Below are positions 8,596 through 17,775 of a DNA stretch of 64,000 nt, piece after piece. Every line of letters starts with the position of its first letter. Position 1 is the first letter of the stretch. The stretch lies in assembly GCF_002252585.1 (NCBI RefSeq), contig NZ_NQLD01000008.1; one strand, given 5' to 3'. The notes beneath the pieces are model-generated. The model was not told where the DNA came from and did no database searches. It saw nothing but the letters and a program-made list of their open reading frames with translations. The stretch comes from Methanocatella intestini. Its GTDB lineage: Archaea; Methanobacteriota; Methanobacteria; Methanobacteriales; Methanobacteriaceae. The position numbers and the translations under genes are program-made.

Positions 8596-9288
8596 ATGAA
8601 AATTACATTAAGCTTTGAAAAAACACAAACAAAAGATACATCAATAATGGTCGATGCACTTAGGGCAAGTACCACAATTACACTTGCTTTGAATAACTTC
8701 AATAAAATCATCCCCTGTTTCACACCAGAAGAAGCATTTGAGTTAAAAAAAGAAGTTAATGGAGTGATAGCTGGTGAAAGAAGTGGAAAACGTGTTGAAG
8801 GCTTTGATATTGGAAATTCGCCAAGAGATGTTGAAAATTATAAGACTGATATTGAAACACTTATATTAACTACCAGCAATGGAACCCGAATTCTCAAGGA
8901 TATGGAATCAACTGTTCTTGTAGGATCTATGGTAAATGCAAAAGCAGCAGCTTATAAAAGCGTAAAAATAGCTGAAAATGAAATTGATGTTGTGATGGCA
9001 GGCTATAAAGGAAATTTTGCTCTGGAAGACTTTTTAGCAGCTGGTGAAATTCTTTACTGGATTTGTAATAAGCTAAATAATAACTGTGAAATAAGCGATT
9101 ATGCAAAAGCAGCTATACTGGCCAGTAGAGATTATAATGCTCTGAAAGAAGGATTTTATACTTGCAATTCCGGGAAAAAACTAACAAGACTTAAATCTAA
9201 AAAAGATATTGATTGCTGCGTGTTAAAAAATATAAGTGAAAATGTGGCAGTCTATGAAAACAATATATTAAAATTAATTAAAGATTAG
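8596..9288 (+). CDS. comB: 2-phosphosulfolactate phosphatase ComB
   Basis: ComB dephosphorylates 2-phosphosulfolactate to sulfolactate, the second step of coenzyme M synthesis from phosphoenolpyruvate and sulfite. The blocks VDALRASTTITLAL, GERSGKRVEGFDIGNSP and LTTSNGTRIL are characteristic of the magnesium-dependent ComB family, and 230 aa is normal. It faces away from the 171-aa gene, with a 59-nt shared promoter region. ComC, the next enzyme, is encoded at 24963-25991 in this window. Confidence 0.93.
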   Translation: MKITLSFEKTQTKDTSIMVDALRASTTITLALNNFNKIIPCFTPEEAFELKKEVNGVIAGERSGKRVEGFDIGNSPRDVENYKTDIETLILTTSNGTRILKDMESTVLVGSMVNAKAAAYKSVKIAENEIDVVMAGYKGNFALEDFLAAGEILYWICNKLNNNCEISDYAKAAILASRDYNALKEGFYTCNSGKKLTRLKSKKDIDCCVLKNISENVAVYENNILKLIKD

Positions 9289-9338
9289 ATTTATATACAA
9301 ATTGTAAAATATATATTATAACATTAATATTAACAGAT

Positions 9339-10517
9339 GTGTTTTTTTTGAAAAGAGAATGTTTAACCATAATAGGAACTGCTCATGTATCTGCAAACAG
9401 TGTAGATGAAGTTAAAAATGCAATTTATGAGCAACATCCAGAAATAGTAGCTATTGAATTAGACAAAGGAAGATATACTCGATTGAAAAATGAAATGATG
9501 GGTATTAAAGAGGATGACACTATTTCTGTTTCAAAAATTATTAAAGAAGAAAAAGTCGGACTATTTTTAGCTACAACAATTCTTTCATATTTCCAGTCTA
9601 AAATCGGAGAAGATGTTGATGTAAAACCCGGATCAGAAATGATTGGAGCTATTGAAGCTGCCCAAGATTTGGAAATTCCAATAGCATTAATTGACCGAGA
9701 AATAAATACAACATTACAAAGAGCTCTTAATAAGATGGGATTTGTAGAAAAATTCAAATTTGCATTTAGTTTACTTACTTCAATTTTTTCAGATGATGAA
9801 GAAGATGAAATTGATATTGAAGAGCTAAAAAATCCTGATAATCTTGATGAGTTAATGGAATTCTTTAAAGATGAATCTCCAAAAGTATATGAAGTTCTTG
9901 TACAGGAAAGAGATGCTTATCTTGCAGGAAATCTTTTAAGAATCCCTCAAGACCATGTGCTAGCTGTTGTAGGTGCAGGACATAAACCAGGAATTAACAG
10001 ATATCTGGACAATCCTGAAACTATTCCTCCTTTAAGTCAATTAGAAATTATTAAAGAAAAAAAAGGAATTCCATGGTTTAAAGTTATTTTAGCTTTAATT
10101 CCAATATTATTTATTGTGATATTTTTTCTGGCCTACATTAGCGGGATTAATATAACCTGGAACATTTATGAGTTCATAGTCATAAGTATGATAATGGGAT
10201 TTGTCGGTTCCATTCTTTCCGGATCAAAAATTCAGTCTGCTGTTGTTGGTGGAATAGTGGCTCCTTTAACTATTATTCACCCATTACTTGCAGCAGGATG
10301 GTTTTCAGGACTGGTTGAAGCTAAATATAGGAAAGTTAGAAAAAGAGACATTGGCAATCTTACTAAAGTTGAAAGCTTAAAAGATTTATGGCACAATAAT
10401 ATAGTAAGAATTTTACTTGTTGTAGTTGGAACTAATCTGGGAGTCAGTTTAGCTACACTTGTTATATTGCCTTCACAAGTCTTTATACCATTATTTATGA
10501 AAATATTTGGCGGATAA
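9339..10517 (+). CDS. TraB/PrgY family membrane protein
   Basis: A 392-aa protein of the TraB family, related to bacterial pheromone-shutdown proteins; the biochemical role is unsettled. The N-terminal domain has GTAHVS (near residue 13) and IELDKGRY, and GAGHKPG lies near residue 216; these histidine/glutamate motifs define the family. About four hydrophobic segments follow from residue 245 to the end, so the catalytic-like domain should be anchored in the membrane. The start is uncertain: GTG at 9339 or TTG at 9348, both in an 8-T run, with no ribosome site. A TATA-like TTTATATA at about 9290-9297 lies within and just after the comB stop. Confidence 0.82.
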   Translation: MFFLKRECLTIIGTAHVSANSVDEVKNAIYEQHPEIVAIELDKGRYTRLKNEMMGIKEDDTISVSKIIKEEKVGLFLATTILSYFQSKIGEDVDVKPGSEMIGAIEAAQDLEIPIALIDREINTTLQRALNKMGFVEKFKFAFSLLTSIFSDDEEDEIDIEELKNPDNLDELMEFFKDESPKVYEVLVQERDAYLAGNLLRIPQDHVLAVVGAGHKPGINRYLDNPETIPPLSQLEIIKEKKGIPWFKVILALIPILFIVIFFLAYISGINITWNIYEFIVISMIMGFVGSILSGSKIQSAVVGGIVAPLTIIHPLLAAGWFSGLVEAKYRKVRKRDIGNLTKVESLKDLWHNNIVRILLVVVGTNLGVSLATLVILPSQVFIPLFMKIFGG

Positions 10518-10587
10518 AAAATAATAATTTTTATAAAGTATACTTACATAATTATTAAATAAAAAATTTTAATGGAATTTAATTACT

Positions 10588-10800
10588 ATGTATTTCATAT
10601 TTCGATGTGACTGTGGAAGAGTATTGTATGCAAAAGAAGGGGTAGCCACCCGCAAATGTGTTTGTGGAAAAACCCTCAAAGTAAAACAGCGCAGAATATT
10701 TAAAAAAGTAGAAACTCGTGAAGAAGCTTCATTAGCAGTTCAGGAAATGCAGGATGAAATATATGGAAACACTGACTTTCAAAGAGCCAGTGATTTATAA
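10588..10800 (+). CDS. DUF1922 zinc-ribbon protein, 70 aa
   Basis: A small protein of the DUF1922 family, typified by structurally solved MTH1184 of Methanothermobacter. It starts MYFIFRCDCGRVLYAKEG and has two C-x-C knuckles (CDC, residues 7-9; CVC, residues 24-26) that should hold one metal ion. The C-terminal half is helical and charged. Function unknown. It is 70 nt downstream of the TraB-like gene and 30 nt upstream of the CNNM/CorC gene, all on the plus strand. Confidence 0.85.
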   Translation: MYFIFRCDCGRVLYAKEGVATRKCVCGKTLKVKQRRIFKKVETREEASLAVQEMQDEIYGNTDFQRASDL

Positions 10801-10830
10801 TCTATAATTTTAACAAAGGTCTGTTTAAAA

Positions 10831-12168
10831 ATGGCTAACGTAATATTTGAAATAGTATTAATAATAATTTTAATTATCCTTACCGGGATTTTATCAATGG
10901 CTGAATTAGCTGTTGTTTCGACAAAGAAAGCAAAATTAGAAAAATTATTGAATGAAGGACATAAAAGTGCTCAAATAATCATTGACTTTGCAGAAGATCC
11001 AAATCAATTTTTATCTACTGTACAAATAGGAATTACACTTATTGGTATATTAACTGGTGCATACGGTGGAGCTACTTTAGCTGAACCATTATCCCAATTA
11101 ATTGGACCATATATCCCATATAGTGGAACAATAAGTATTTTAGTAGTTGTTATTGTTACAACTTATCTAACTTTAGTAATTGGAGAAATTGTACCAAAAG
11201 TTATTGCTCTAAATAACCCTGAAAAAGTTTCTTTAAAATTAGCTAAAAGTATGGCCATACTTTCAAAAGTCTGTAGACCAATTAGTGTAGTTCTTGCTAA
11301 ATCAACTGATTTCGTTTTATGGACAGTAGGTATGAAAAGTACATCTGAATCAATAGTTACAGAAGAAGAAATCGAGTTATTAATTGAAGAAGGAAGAGAA
11401 GACGGAACTATTGAAAAAGAAGAAGAAGATATCATTAAAAGAGTCTTTAAATTGGATGATAAAAAAGTTGAATCCATAATGACTCCTAGAAATGAAATTA
11501 TCTGGGTTAATCTGGAAGATGACAAAAGAGTAAATGAAATCAAAATCATGGAAAGTAAAAGATCCATTTTTCCAATAGCTAGTGGAGAATTAGATGATTT
11601 CATCGGTGTTGTTCAAGCAAAAGATATTTTGGCACTTTTATTTAGTGAAGAAAAATTTGATATCAATTCAATTATTAAAAAACCTTTAGTTGTTTCTGAA
11701 AATCTTGAAACATTAGAATTGTTAAAAGAATTTAAAGAAAACAAAGAATATGTCCATATGGCTCTTGCTGTTGATGAATTTGGTAGTGTTGAAGGTTTGA
11801 TAACATTAAACGATTTACTTGAAGGAATTGTTGGAGATATTCCAGGTATTGATGAAACTGATGACCCGATGGCTACTCAAAGAATAGATGGTACATGGTT
11901 AATTGATGGAAGATTCCAAATTGACAAATTTAAAGAACTTTTTGATTATGAAAAAGAGTTCCCTGATGAAAAAGAAGATCAATACACTACAATAGCAGGA
12001 TTTATCTTAAGTTTAAGTGGTAAAATTCCTAATGAAAATGAAGTATACGAATGGGACAGATTCCGCTTTGAAATTATAGATATTGATGGACATCAAATTG
12101 ATAAAATTCTTGTAACTGATTTAGGTCCTCAAGAAGAAGAAACAACAGAAGATGTGGAAAATGATTGA
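10831..12168 (+). CDS. CNNM/CorC family membrane protein with CBS pair
   Basis: A 445-aa protein with the usual three-part design of the CNNM/CorC (hemolysin C-like) family: an N-terminal DUF21 membrane domain with about four hydrophobic segments (residues 1-150, including MAELAVVSTKKAKL and TLVIGEIVPK), a CBS pair (about 190-330, starting VESIMTPRNEIIWV), and a C-terminal CorC_HlyC domain with GTWLIDGRFQID. Members are linked to magnesium or other divalent-cation export. A weak AAAGGT ribosome site lies 10 nt before the ATG. It overlaps the following cation exchanger gene, so the two are probably co-transcribed and may act together in cation balance. Confidence 0.9.
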   Translation: MANVIFEIVLIIILIILTGILSMAELAVVSTKKAKLEKLLNEGHKSAQIIIDFAEDPNQFLSTVQIGITLIGILTGAYGGATLAEPLSQLIGPYIPYSGTISILVVVIVTTYLTLVIGEIVPKVIALNNPEKVSLKLAKSMAILSKVCRPISVVLAKSTDFVLWTVGMKSTSESIVTEEEIELLIEEGREDGTIEKEEEDIIKRVFKLDDKKVESIMTPRNEIIWVNLEDDKRVNEIKIMESKRSIFPIASGELDDFIGVVQAKDILALLFSEEKFDINSIIKKPLVVSENLETLELLKEFKENKEYVHMALAVDEFGSVEGLITLNDLLEGIVGDIPGIDETDDPMATQRIDGTWLIDGRFQIDKFKELFDYEKEFPDEKEDQYTTIAGFILSLSGKIPNENEVYEWDRFRFEIIDIDGHQIDKILVTDLGPQEEETTEDVEND

Positions 12169-13102
12169 ATTATTAATACAAATTATATTGCTTGTTGTCG
12201 GATTTGCAATTTTAATAAAAGGATCTGACATTTTTGTAAGCGGATCAAGTAATATAGCTACTATTCTAAAAATTCCGACACTTGTAGTAGGATTAACTAT
12301 TGTAGCTTTTGGTACAAGTGCTCCTGAAGCTGCAGTATCCATATCTGCGTCCATTCAAGGAAGTAATGCACTAGCTGTAAGTAATATTGTTGGAAGTAAT
12401 ATCTTCAATATTTTAGGAATTATTGGTATTTGTGCCCTACTTAAAGAGTTAAAGCTTGGAGAAAATGTACTTGACAAAGACATTCCATTCCTTTTAATTG
12501 TTACTTTGCTTGTTGTCGGATTTATATTGCTTAGCTGGAATATAACAAGAATTGAAGGAATTATATTACTGCTCCTTATAATTGGATACACTGCTCATTT
12601 AGTATATACATCTAAAAAATCAAAAGGGGCGGATTTTGTTGAAAAACCAAAATTTGGCCTTCCAAAAAGTATTGTTTATGTAATTATAGGTCTTGTTGCA
12701 ATTATTCTTGGTGCACAACTTGTTGTAAACTCCTCATCATATATTGCAATGGCCTGTGGAATGAGTGAAACATTAGTTGGTTTAACAATTGTAGCTATTG
12801 GTACATCTTTACCGGAACTTGTAACTTCCCTAACAGCTCTAAAAAGAGATGAAAACCAACTGGTTATAGGAAATGTAATCGGATCAAATATATTCAATAT
12901 TTTATTTGTACTGGGTTTAAGCAGTGCCATAACTCCAATTTCAGTAAGTTCAAATATGATTATAGATTTAGGTTTAATGATATTTGTTACAATTTTATGT
13001 TTTATATTTGGTAAAACACATAACAAATTTGATAGAAAAGAAGGAATAATCTTATTAGGATTATTCATATTATATATGGCATTCGTGATTCTCAGAAATT
13101 AA
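12152..13102 (+). CDS. calcium/cation antiporter, CaCA family
   Basis: A 316-aa integral membrane protein of the CaCA (Na+/Ca2+ exchanger, YrbG-like) family. The two internally repeated ion-binding motifs are clear: FGTSAPEAAVS with GNIVGSNIFNI-like VSNIVGSNIFN in the first half, and IGTSLPELVTS with GNVIGSNIFN in the second. About ten hydrophobic segments fill the rest. The ATG at 12152 lies inside the end of the CNNM gene (17-nt overlap); ATG 12161 would overlap only 8 nt and is an alternative. The 3' end overlaps the convergent ncsA-like gene by 33 nt. Confidence 0.92.
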   Translation: MWKMIELLIQIILLVVGFAILIKGSDIFVSGSSNIATILKIPTLVVGLTIVAFGTSAPEAAVSISASIQGSNALAVSNIVGSNIFNILGIIGICALLKELKLGENVLDKDIPFLLIVTLLVVGFILLSWNITRIEGIILLLLIIGYTAHLVYTSKKSKGADFVEKPKFGLPKSIVYVIIGLVAIILGAQLVVNSSSYIAMACGMSETLVGLTIVAIGTSLPELVTSLTALKRDENQLVIGNVIGSNIFNILFVLGLSSAITPISVSSNMIIDLGLMIFVTILCFIFGKTHNKFDRKEGIILLGLFILYMAFVILRN

Positions 13103-13936
13103 TTTCTTTAGCTCACAGGCCTTACAAATATCAGAAGATGTAGGTTCACCACATAACCTGCATTCATTTAAATTAGATGGAATATCACTTTCAAAGGTTA
13201 AAATCTTCTGGAAGGATTCCATAATATTATTTTTTATTCCAGGATATTTATCCTCATTATTATTTAAAAACTCCTTAATTTTAGCTCTTAAAGATAAATG
13301 AGAATATGGACATTCATCTAAATGAATATTAATATCATTTAAAATTGCCCAGGTTCCAACTTCTTTTTCAGGAGTGTTCCACAATGGTTTAATACGTGGA
13401 ATCAACTTTGGATGAATAACATCAAGTTGAGGGCCGAATTTTGAGAATTTAATTAAATCACCACGGGCAAAACTCATTAAAAAAGACTGAATTTCATCAT
13501 CAAGATTATGACCAGTAGCTATTTTATCTGCCCCAAGTTCATATGCAGTTTTATTTAAAATATTTCTTCTAAAAACGCCACAGGGAATACATGCACTTTT
13601 AAATCCTGAGTAAATATCATCCAGTGTAAATCCCTCTTCTGTTTTAAATGATTTTTGAATTAATTCAACATCTAACTTTTCTGCATTATCAATAGCTGAA
13701 TCAATACCATGCTGACGGTATCCTTCAATACCTTCATCAACACTAATAGCCACTAAATCAAAATCCAAATAATTTTGATAATTTTTTAAAGCATATAAAG
13801 TTAAAACACTGTCTTTACCTCCAGACAATGCAACAGCTATCAGTTCATGTTCATTTATTAAATTATAATCATGAATTAAATTATTAATTCTTGTAAATAT
13901 TTTTTCATTAAATTCATTTTTGTTTAATTGAACCAT
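13070..13936 (-). CDS. tRNA 2-thiolation protein, NcsA/TtuA (TIGR00269) family
   Basis: An ATP-pyrophosphatase enzyme (288 aa) expected to thiolate U34 or U54 of tRNA. The PP-loop SGGKDS is at residues 38-43. The iron-sulfur cysteines expected in this family are present: CIPC just before GVFRRN, and the Cys in DECPYS. A C-terminal zinc knuckle CRLC...CKAC is present, but the N-terminal zinc finger seen in many homologs is absent, and no upstream in-frame coding sequence could supply it. Which tRNA position is the target cannot be decided here. Convergent overlap of 33 nt with the cation exchanger. Confidence 0.85.
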   Translation of the reverse strand: MVQLNKNEFNEKIFTRINNLIHDYNLINEHELIAVALSGGKDSVLTLYALKNYQNYLDFDLVAISVDEGIEGYRQHGIDSAIDNAEKLDVELIQKSFKTEEGFTLDDIYSGFKSACIPCGVFRRNILNKTAYELGADKIATGHNLDDEIQSFLMSFARGDLIKFSKFGPQLDVIHPKLIPRIKPLWNTPEKEVGTWAILNDINIHLDECPYSHLSLRAKIKEFLNNNEDKYPGIKNNIMESFQKILTFESDIPSNLNECRLCGEPTSSDICKACELKKLISENHECHI

Positions 13937-13990
13937 TACTAAATAAATTTATAATAAGATAAATAAATAATTTTACTAGGTGAATTAAAA

Positions 13991-14296
13991 ATGATAACTG
14001 CAGATTTCGCAATATTGCCTGTTGGAACTAAAGATACTGAATGTAAAGAATATGTAACTGCTGCTGTTCAAGCTATTAAAGATTCAGGACTTAACTATCA
14101 GTTAACAGGTATGGGAACTCAAATAGAAGCTGAAAATCTTAAAGAATTATATGAAGCAATAGCCAATGCTCAGGAAGCAGTATTTAAAACTGGAATTGGA
14201 AGAGTTTATACAGTAATCAAAGTTGATGACAGACGTGATTTGGAAAACAGAACTTTAGATGCCAAAGTTGACACAGTAAATAAAATGTTAAAATAA
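13991..14296 (+). CDS. MTH1187-type thiamine-binding (YkoF-like) protein
   Basis: A 101-aa ferredoxin-fold protein of the MTH1187/YkoF family, members of which form tetramers and bind thiamine or similar ligands. Diagnostic blocks are TADFAILPVGT, YQLTGMGTQIE and IKVDDRRD. GGTGA (13979-13983) lies about 7 nt before the ATG. It stands alone, facing away from the thiolase gene and converging on the aminotransferase gene, with 15 nt between the stops. Confidence 0.88.
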   Translation: MITADFAILPVGTKDTECKEYVTAAVQAIKDSGLNYQLTGMGTQIEAENLKELYEAIANAQEAVFKTGIGRVYTVIKVDDRRDLENRTLDAKVDTVNKMLK

Positions 14297-14311
14297 AAAA
14301 AAGAAAGAAAA

Positions 14312-15418
14312 TTAGTTAAAGCTGTCACTAGCTTGTTTAACAGCATCAATAACTAAATCCAAATCTTCCTGTGTTAATGAAGGATGCACAGGTAAAGAAA
14401 TTACATGATTTGCAGCAAGTTCTGCATTCTGTGCATTGCCTTCAATACCTAATTTTTTATAAATTGGCTGATTATATAATGGAATAGGATAATGAACACC
14501 AGTTCCAATACCTTTTTCAGTTAAGAAATTAACCCAATCATCTCTTTTTCCTTTTTCAATGAAAATTGTATATTGGTGGTAAACGTGTTTTAAATCATCA
14601 TTTGAATAAGGAGTTAAAACCCCGTCAACATCTTTTAAACCTTCGTTTAAATATTCTGCATTAGCTATTCTTTTATCATTGAATTCATCAATTGAATTTA
14701 ATTGTGCAAGGCCAATAGCTGCAGAAATATCAGTCATTCTAAAATTATAACCAATTTCATCATGAGTATACTTTATGCTGGAACCGTGAGCTCTGAACAT
14801 ACGTGCTCTTTTAGCTAATTCCTCATCATCAGTAGTTATAATTCCACCTTCACTGGTAGTCATGTTTTTAGTAGGATAAAAACTGAAACAACCTGCATCC
14901 CCAAGTGCACCTACATTTTTACCTTTGTACATTGCACCATGAGCCTGTGCTGCATCTTCAATAACTTTTAAGCCGTGTTTATCAGCAATTTCATTAATTC
15001 TATCCATATCTGCAGATTGTCCATATAATTGAACTGGTAAAATAGCTTTTGTTTTATCACTAATCAATGCTTCAATACTATCCGGATCAATAGTGTATGT
15101 TTTTAAGTCAATGTCTGCAAAAACAGGAGTTGCTCCAGTGTAAACAATTGAATTTCCAGTAGCTATAAATGTAAATGGAGTTGTTATTACTTCATCACCT
15201 TTACCTATTCCTGCGGCAAGTAGCGCTACATGTAGAGCAGATGTTCCTGAATTAGTTGCAATTGCATATTTTGTTCCAATCCAAGCAGCAAATTTTTCTT
15301 CAAATTCAGCTACCTTAGGACCTTGAGCAATCATTCCTGATTTTAAAACTTCTACAACATTTTTAATTTCTTCTTCTCCAATTATTGGTTTTGCAATTGG
15401 AACTTTAATATCCGCCAT
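14312..15418 (-). CDS. DegT/DnrJ/EryC1/StrS family aminotransferase
   Basis: A PLP-dependent sugar aminotransferase (368 aa). The blocks ATNSGTSALHVAL, TTPFTFIATGNSI, EDAAQAHGA and YPTKNMTTSEGG, which carries the Schiff-base lysine, define the family; VHYPIPLYNQP near the C-terminus is also typical. Such enzymes make amino sugars for surface glycans, though the particular sugar is not visible here and no other sugar genes are adjacent. The ribosome site GGTGAT lies 5 nt before the ATG. Confidence 0.9.
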   Translation of the reverse strand: MADIKVPIAKPIIGEEEIKNVVEVLKSGMIAQGPKVAEFEEKFAAWIGTKYAIATNSGTSALHVALLAAGIGKGDEVITTPFTFIATGNSIVYTGATPVFADIDLKTYTIDPDSIEALISDKTKAILPVQLYGQSADMDRINEIADKHGLKVIEDAAQAHGAMYKGKNVGALGDAGCFSFYPTKNMTTSEGGIITTDDEELAKRARMFRAHGSSIKYTHDEIGYNFRMTDISAAIGLAQLNSIDEFNDKRIANAEYLNEGLKDVDGVLTPYSNDDLKHVYHQYTIFIEKGKRDDWVNFLTEKGIGTGVHYPIPLYNQPIYKKLGIEGNAQNAELAANHVISLPVHPSLTQEDLDLVIDAVKQASDSFN

Positions 15419-15521
15419 TTATATCACCAAATCTTAAAAATAGATTAATCTAAACTTACAATAATATTTAAATCTAATAATATTTAAAATATTACTTGAT
15501 TATTTAAAAAAGTGATAAACT

Positions 15522-16688
15522 ATGGACGAATATAACATTAAAACAGTTGAAGAGGGATTAACAAAAATCCAATTTCCCGAATTCGATAAAATTTCATCTG
15601 ATGCACCTGTTTTTTACAATCCACATATGGAATTAAATAGAGACATTTCTATTTTAGCTCTTCAAACTTTTCAAAAACAAGAAAATCAAAACATAAACAT
15701 TTGTGATTTGTTTGGAGGTAGTGGAATACGTGGTGTTCGTTATAAAAATGAAATTAATGGAGTGGACCATGTTTTTATAAATGACATTAGTGAAACTGCA
15801 AATGAATATGAAAGACATAATGTTAAATTAAATAATTTGGAAGACATTGAAATATTTCAACATGATGCAAGTATGTTTTTAAGAATGCACAGAGGAGAAT
15901 TTGATGTTATAGACATTGATCCATTTGGAACTCCTTCACCATTTTTAGACTCTGCAGGATACTGTTCACGTAGAAATTCACTGTTATGTGTTACAGCTAC
16001 TGATACTTCTGCATTATGTGGAACCTACAAAGAACCATGTATTCGCAAATACAATGCAAAACCTTATAAAAGCGAATATTGTCATGAAACCGGAATCCGT
16101 ATATTGGCAGGATTTGTAGCCCTTACACTGGCCAAATATAGTAAATCCATAGAAGTTAAATTATCCCACAGTACTGAACATTATATGAGATTATATATAG
16201 AAGTTAAGAAAGGTTCCAAAAAAAGTGATGAATGTTTAAAAAATATAGGATACATCAGTCACTGTAAACATTGCCTATATAGAGAACAGAATAAAGGATT
16301 AGCTACATCTACACCCGATATCTGTCCTGAATGTGGTGAAAAATTAATTCAGGCAGGACCTTTATGGCTTGGAGATATTCAGAATGCAGAATTTATTTCA
16401 AAAATGATTGAAGAATCTGAAAATAAAAAATTGAATACAAAAGAAGATGTTTTAAAACTACTGGAAAGTTGCCGTATAGAAGCGAAAAGCCCTGCTACAT
16501 TCTATGATGTGCATAAAATCTGTAAAATCCTAAAAATCAGTGCGCCAAAATTAGATCTGGTATTTGAAAACCTTGAAAAAGAAGGATTTGAAGCTGTTAA
16601 AACACATTTCAACCCTCTTGGAATAAAAACAAACGCTCCACTAAAAAAAATTAAGGAAATAATAAAAACTTTGTCATCATCAAATTAA
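15522..16688 (+). CDS. trm1: tRNA (guanine26-N2)-dimethyltransferase Trm1
   Basis: Trm1 makes dimethylguanosine at position 26 of tRNA. At 388 aa it has normal archaeal length. Visible motifs: FYNPHMELNRDISIL near the N-terminus, the SAM-binding DLFGGSGIRGVRY, the catalytic-site DIDPFGTP, CVTATDTSALCG, and a four-Cys zinc site (CKHC...CPEC) around residues 245-275. GTGAT lies about 7 nt before the ATG. Single gene, divergent from the aminotransferase gene. Confidence 0.95.
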   Translation: MDEYNIKTVEEGLTKIQFPEFDKISSDAPVFYNPHMELNRDISILALQTFQKQENQNINICDLFGGSGIRGVRYKNEINGVDHVFINDISETANEYERHNVKLNNLEDIEIFQHDASMFLRMHRGEFDVIDIDPFGTPSPFLDSAGYCSRRNSLLCVTATDTSALCGTYKEPCIRKYNAKPYKSEYCHETGIRILAGFVALTLAKYSKSIEVKLSHSTEHYMRLYIEVKKGSKKSDECLKNIGYISHCKHCLYREQNKGLATSTPDICPECGEKLIQAGPLWLGDIQNAEFISKMIEESENKKLNTKEDVLKLLESCRIEAKSPATFYDVHKICKILKISAPKLDLVFENLEKEGFEAVKTHFNPLGIKTNAPLKKIKEIIKTLSSSN

Positions 16689-17134
16689 ACAAATATTCAA
16701 AATACACAAATAGTGAAAAAACTAGATATAGCCTATGAATTATTTAGGAACACTAAATAAATCCTGGCTTTATCGCCACTACTTTTTTTAATAAAATTGA
16801 AAAAAATTACATATCAAAATAAATATCTCTTTTTTAACCATACAATCATTCAAAAAATATTTGAAAAAAATAAATAAACTACAGTATAATGCTAATGGCA
16901 TATTAATTTAATAAAAACAAAAAAATAGAGACCCTATTTTAATTATATTCAAAAATACATACCAAATGATTTACAATATAACTACTGATTTTTCGAATCA
17001 TATTTAAAATAGTACTAAAAAAATTAAAAAATGTACGAATAATTTATATAATATAAACATAAAACATTAATATGCCTATATTATTTGTTTATTCAGATAA
17101 GCAATTAATATAGTCATTTAGAGAGGTTATGAAT
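16689..17134. promoter_or_regulatory. intergenic region with lrp promoter
   Basis: About 440 nt of A+T-rich DNA without a convincing gene. Near its right end, TTTATATAATATA at 17043-17055 is a good TATA candidate for the Lrp gene (leader about 60-65 nt). GAGAGGT (17121-17127) is the ribosome site. A partial palindrome around AATATGCCTATATT (17069-17082) downstream of the TATA box could be an autoregulatory site, by analogy with other archaeal Lrp genes; that is speculative. Nothing else seen in 16689-17030. Confidence 0.5.
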
Positions 17135-17611
17135 ATGGCTAATGAAAATAAAGAATTTATCAAATTAGATGATATTGATGTTAACATTTTGAAAATAATA
17201 AATGAAGATGTCAGAACATCTTATAGACAAATATCACGTAGTTTAGATGTATCTGTTGGAACTGTTCACAATCGTATCGATAAAATGGTTAAAAGCGGAG
17301 TAATCAAAAAGTTTTCACCAGTAATTGACCATGAAATATTAGGATATGTCCTCACAACCATAATTGGAGTAAGGGTTAAAGGTGGAAAACTCAAAAACTG
17401 GGAAGAAAAAACTTACTTTAATAAAAATGTAGTTGGAATCTATGATGTAACTGGGGAGTATGATGCTTTTTTAATAGCTAAATTCAAAGATACCAATGAA
17501 TTAAACACATTTATTAAAGATTTAGTTAAAGACCCTAATATAGAAAGAACATATACTCAAACTGTATTAGATGTTATAAAAGAAGATATGGGTTCTTCAA
17601 ACATATTATAA
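17135..17611 (+). CDS. Lrp/AsnC family transcriptional regulator
   Basis: Feast/famine-type regulator of about 158 aa: an N-terminal helix-turn-helix (DDIDVNILKIINEDVRTSYRQ through VSVGTVHNRIDKM) followed by a C-terminal ligand-binding RAM domain. The start is set at ATG 17135 (MANENK) because GAGGT at 17123-17127 is then 7 nt away; an ATG at 17129 would be too close. It is monocistronic, with its own TATA-like box. Its effector and targets cannot be read from the sequence. Confidence 0.93.
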   Translation: MANENKEFIKLDDIDVNILKIINEDVRTSYRQISRSLDVSVGTVHNRIDKMVKSGVIKKFSPVIDHEILGYVLTTIIGVRVKGGKLKNWEEKTYFNKNVVGIYDVTGEYDAFLIAKFKDTNELNTFIKDLVKDPNIERTYTQTVLDVIKEDMGSSNIL

Positions 17612-17775
17612 CTTAAATTATAATTTATTAAACCAAACCATCACAACATTCCTTTAAACAATATTACACCAAATAACTTATTTTTACTTGTAAAAAATTG
17701 CCAAAAATAAGCTTAAAATATATAAGTTTCAAAAAACATAACATTAAAAATCAATTATATAATAGAGGTTATTAA

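Noticed and set aside
16689..17030. A possible tRNA or structured RNA in the gap before the Lrp gene
   Set aside because: No cloverleaf, TTC loop motif or GC-rich stem could be found; the sequence is uniformly A+T rich.
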